Source: Archegozetes longisetosus (Eukaryota > Arthropoda > Arachnida > Sarcoptiformes > Trhypochthoniidae). Taken from it: a stretch of 64,000 nucleotides of DNA. Every line of letters starts with the position of its first letter. The first letter of the stretch is position 1. Of this stretch, positions 61,826-64,000 are shown piece by piece. The notes beneath the pieces are model-generated. The model saw only the letters and a list, made by a program, of their open reading frames with translations, was not told the DNA's origin and ran no database searches. The stretch is taken from the NCBI GenBank assembly GCA_018873245.2, contig JAEMBT020000009.1, forward strand, positions 13,729,112 to 13,793,111, given 5' to 3'. A program made the translations under genes and the position numbers.

Positions 61826-63754
61826 TCAACTATAATAATTAGGAATAGAATACAAATGAATTAAATGAATCTCACTAGTAAAAGCAGAGAAAAAAGAACC
61901 ACGTAACAAAGCAAGAAAACAAGCAGGAATAAACATAACATCTCTATTAGACCAATTAATAGGAAGTGATTTGTAATGAATAAATCTAATAGTATCATTA
62001 ATTGGTAGTAGTAGTGAACATTCTTTTTTGTCTAGTGATAGTATGTAGTTCTCTTCTTGTTGCTTCTCACGCATTTTTTGTGATTCTACCAGTTGACCTA
62101 TTAGCTCATTGTCCAACCAACCTATTAGAAATTCACCAATAGTAATCAATTAGTTTTAGGATTTGACAAATAGTAGTCAATTAGCTTTAGGAATTAACAA
62201 ATAGTAGTCAATTAGTATTTAGAAGTTGACAAATAGAGATCAATTAGTTTTAGGAATTGACAAATAGAGATCAATTATTTTTTAGGGATTGACAAATAGT
62301 AGTCAATTAGTTTTAGAGATCCGTCAATAGTAATTAATTAGTTTTAGAAATTTGCCAATGTTAGTTGAATTTGATTTTCAGATAAACAAATCTTATTTTA
62401 ATAGATATTATCCCCTCTAAAGAGATTGAGAAATCATGGAGGGTTCCCTGAAAGTGAAATATCTGTTAATCTAACAGTATGTGACGTATATTAGAAGTTT
62501 TATGACTCAAAAGTCGCATCTAGATAAATCATTCGAACGCATCAAACACGTATAAACTAGTATAAGTTAGATTTAAAGTAACAGAGTATTCAGTTGCTGT
62601 GATTACTAGATTTCGCAACATAATCGCAATTGCTGAATGACTTTCAACTAGTTTGAAAGTCATGAAATCAACTTTTAGTGAATATTTCAGTTTAAGGCTA
62701 TTAATAGAATTTAAAGAAACGTATTTTGTAGTTATCGATTGAGAGTAGAGGAATAGCCTGATTGATAGCTATAAAATTTCGAGGTTAGATCTTATAAGGC
62801 AGTGGTGTCTAAGACTAGGCAAATGCACTGATATGTAAGGTTAGGCATAAGGCACTGGTATCTAAGGGTAGGCATAAGGCACTGGTATCTAAAAGCTAAG
62901 CATGAGGTACTGGTATCTTAGGTTAGGCACAAGGATCTTAAGTCATATTAAAAGTGGGACCTTGAAACTTAATTAGAAACAGAATAGAGTCATAAAGATT
63001 TGACACTAACTCATTATAACGTTCAATTCAATTAGAACTATTCTATTTAGAGATTTGATTAGAAAAATATAGAAGTAATGCAGTTCAAGGTTTGGACTAA
63101 ATTTCTGTCTGGTCTAAATTTGTTTTCTATGTAATCGAATGTCTATCATTTTATTGAGCTTCAATTAAGTTAAATCATTTAAAGTAGAAGCGAAGTCAGA
63201 AAACTCCGAGTGGGAAGGAACAGATTGATTTTAATAAAATACATACTTTTCAGGTGAAAATCTATTGTACAATAGTTTTAACTGGAATTACAACCTATTT
63301 TCTCTTCATTTTGTAGCAATTGTTATAAGGAATTAAGAAAGCTTAATGTTGGAAAATATGCAACTTTTAGATGAAATTAACAGGATTTAAATCAGGGAGA
63401 GTTCGATTGAGCTGCCTGTGCAGCCTCGGTCCTTAGTGACTACGCTGCTGAAAGATTAATTACCTGCAATTGATGGTTGTTCAGTCCATCGGCGCTTATT
63501 TTCCAACAGATCCCAAGTGGCGACACAATGAATGCGTAAGCTTGATATCAATGAATGAATGGATGGAATACTGGAACGAGACGAACCGATTATACATGTC
63601 TCACACGTTCGAACCAATCGACAGAGTTTGAGATAGTCACTATTATGAATATTTGAAAAATACAAATAATTATAGCGTTCAAGACACTAATATGATGTCT
63701 AGCTGCGAGGAAAGCAGTGTTGCTATGTTATCTTCTTTGTGATGCGCATAAATT
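61826..63754 (-). CDS. 3' part of an unidentified gene (partial)
   Basis: Candidate exons 63754-63686, 63639-63464 and 62121-61826 join in phase to about 180 residues ending NYYS. The better-supported junction is between the last two: the donor CAG|gtaatt leaves one base and the next exon supplies two, restoring Gly in RRWTEQPSIAGWLDNEL. The 63.46-63.64 kb exon is clearly richer in GC than all DNA around it, as expected for conserved coding sequence, with RIHCVATWDLLENKRRW. The last exon has ELIGQLVESQKMREKQQEEN then a mixed hydrophobic stretch (FIPACFLALLRGSFFSAFTS). The small 46-bp intron at 63640-63685 uses a weak GTCTTG donor. The start lies beyond the window's right edge. The family is not recognised. 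Confidence 0.45.
62130..62345. repeat. ~34-bp tandem repeat in the last intron of the partial gene
   Basis: Six or seven units containing gacaaatagtagtcaattag and ttttaggaatt. Confidence 0.85.
62800..62935. repeat. ~30-bp tandem repeat (aaggcactggtatctaaggg)
   Basis: Four or five units of ggcataaggcactggtatct with small differences, inside the same inferred intron. Confidence 0.8.
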
Positions 63755-63760
63755 CTATAT

Positions 63761-64000
63761 AATTCTGTGTCAATTCTACTTAATTTCGCATTAATTCTGT
63801 TTAATTCTGAACTAATTCTACTCGGTTCTGTATCAATTCTGCTTAATTCTTAATTGTAATTCCTTTTTATCTAAATTAACAAATGAATCTCATATGAACT
63901 ATTAAGGCATGATAGAAATGTTGATATAACGGCGCATTTCTAGTAGTTGCGTAACATTTAAAAATGAGCATACTTATAATGAATAGGATATGTTCTTTTG
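63761..64000. other. Right edge, repeat-like, no gene seen
   Basis: A ttaattctgtatcaattcta repeat (about 63755-63855) then AT-rich DNA. It is presumably intron of the partial minus-strand gene. Confidence 0.4.

Noticed and set aside
63380-63640. A structural RNA or tRNA in the GC-richer patch near the right end
   Set aside because: The ttcgaac and ttcgatt motifs there are not flanked by pairing T-arm stems and no cloverleaf could be drawn. A coding exon explains 63464-63639 better.

Overview
The window is nuclear DNA of an animal. It is strongly AT-rich, with GT-AG introns mostly of 50-100 bp, wide gene-poor spacers full of microsatellites and minisatellites, and clearly animal genes (integrin beta, tuberin, a reticulophagy receptor). 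At least eight loci carry blocks of TTAGG/CCTAA-like pentamers, the arthropod telomere unit. With the short introns this suggests an arthropod, possibly a mite, but the sequence does not settle the species.

Layout: 1-3.5 kb is repeat-rich spacer. A complete integrin beta gene lies on the minus strand (3534-6473, 5 coding exons, 794 aa). After another spacer come pyridoxamine 5'-phosphate oxidase on plus (9068-9858, 3 exons, 222 aa) and, tail to tail with it, a full tuberin/TSC2 gene on minus (10075-17870, 14 coding exons, 1790 aa). The region 18-24 kb holds two decayed DNA transposons with clear terminal inverted repeats and no host gene.

From 24 to 50 kb there is an array of at least nine small four-transmembrane genes plus one pseudogene, all on plus (24.0, 29.8, 31.1 pseudo, 32.8, 35.5, 36.5, 38.3, 42.6, 47.8 and 49.3 kb). 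They look like tetraspanins that have lost the large extracellular loop and the CCG motif. Two minus-strand genes are interleaved: a LanC-like protein with altered zinc ligands and a frameshift (26318-27831), and a small secreted protein with seven 11-residue repeats and two Cys-rich modules (39857-40763).

From 52 kb onward lie acyl-CoA-binding protein (minus, 4 exons), ribosomal protein eL43/RPL37A (plus, 3 exons, with a 24-bp minisatellite in its second intron), a FAM134/RETREG-type ER-phagy receptor (minus, 5 exons), a 4.7-kb gene-free stretch, and the 3' exons of an unrecognised minus-strand gene that runs off the right edge.

The most unusual content is the four-TM array. Its members differ greatly from one another, sit next to tandem repeats, include frameshifted and pseudogene copies, and show a switch from A-ending codons in the 5' half to T-ending codons in the 3' half. 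Several inverted-repeat mobile-element families can also be read directly. All exon boundaries were worked out by hand from splice consensus, phase and protein continuity.
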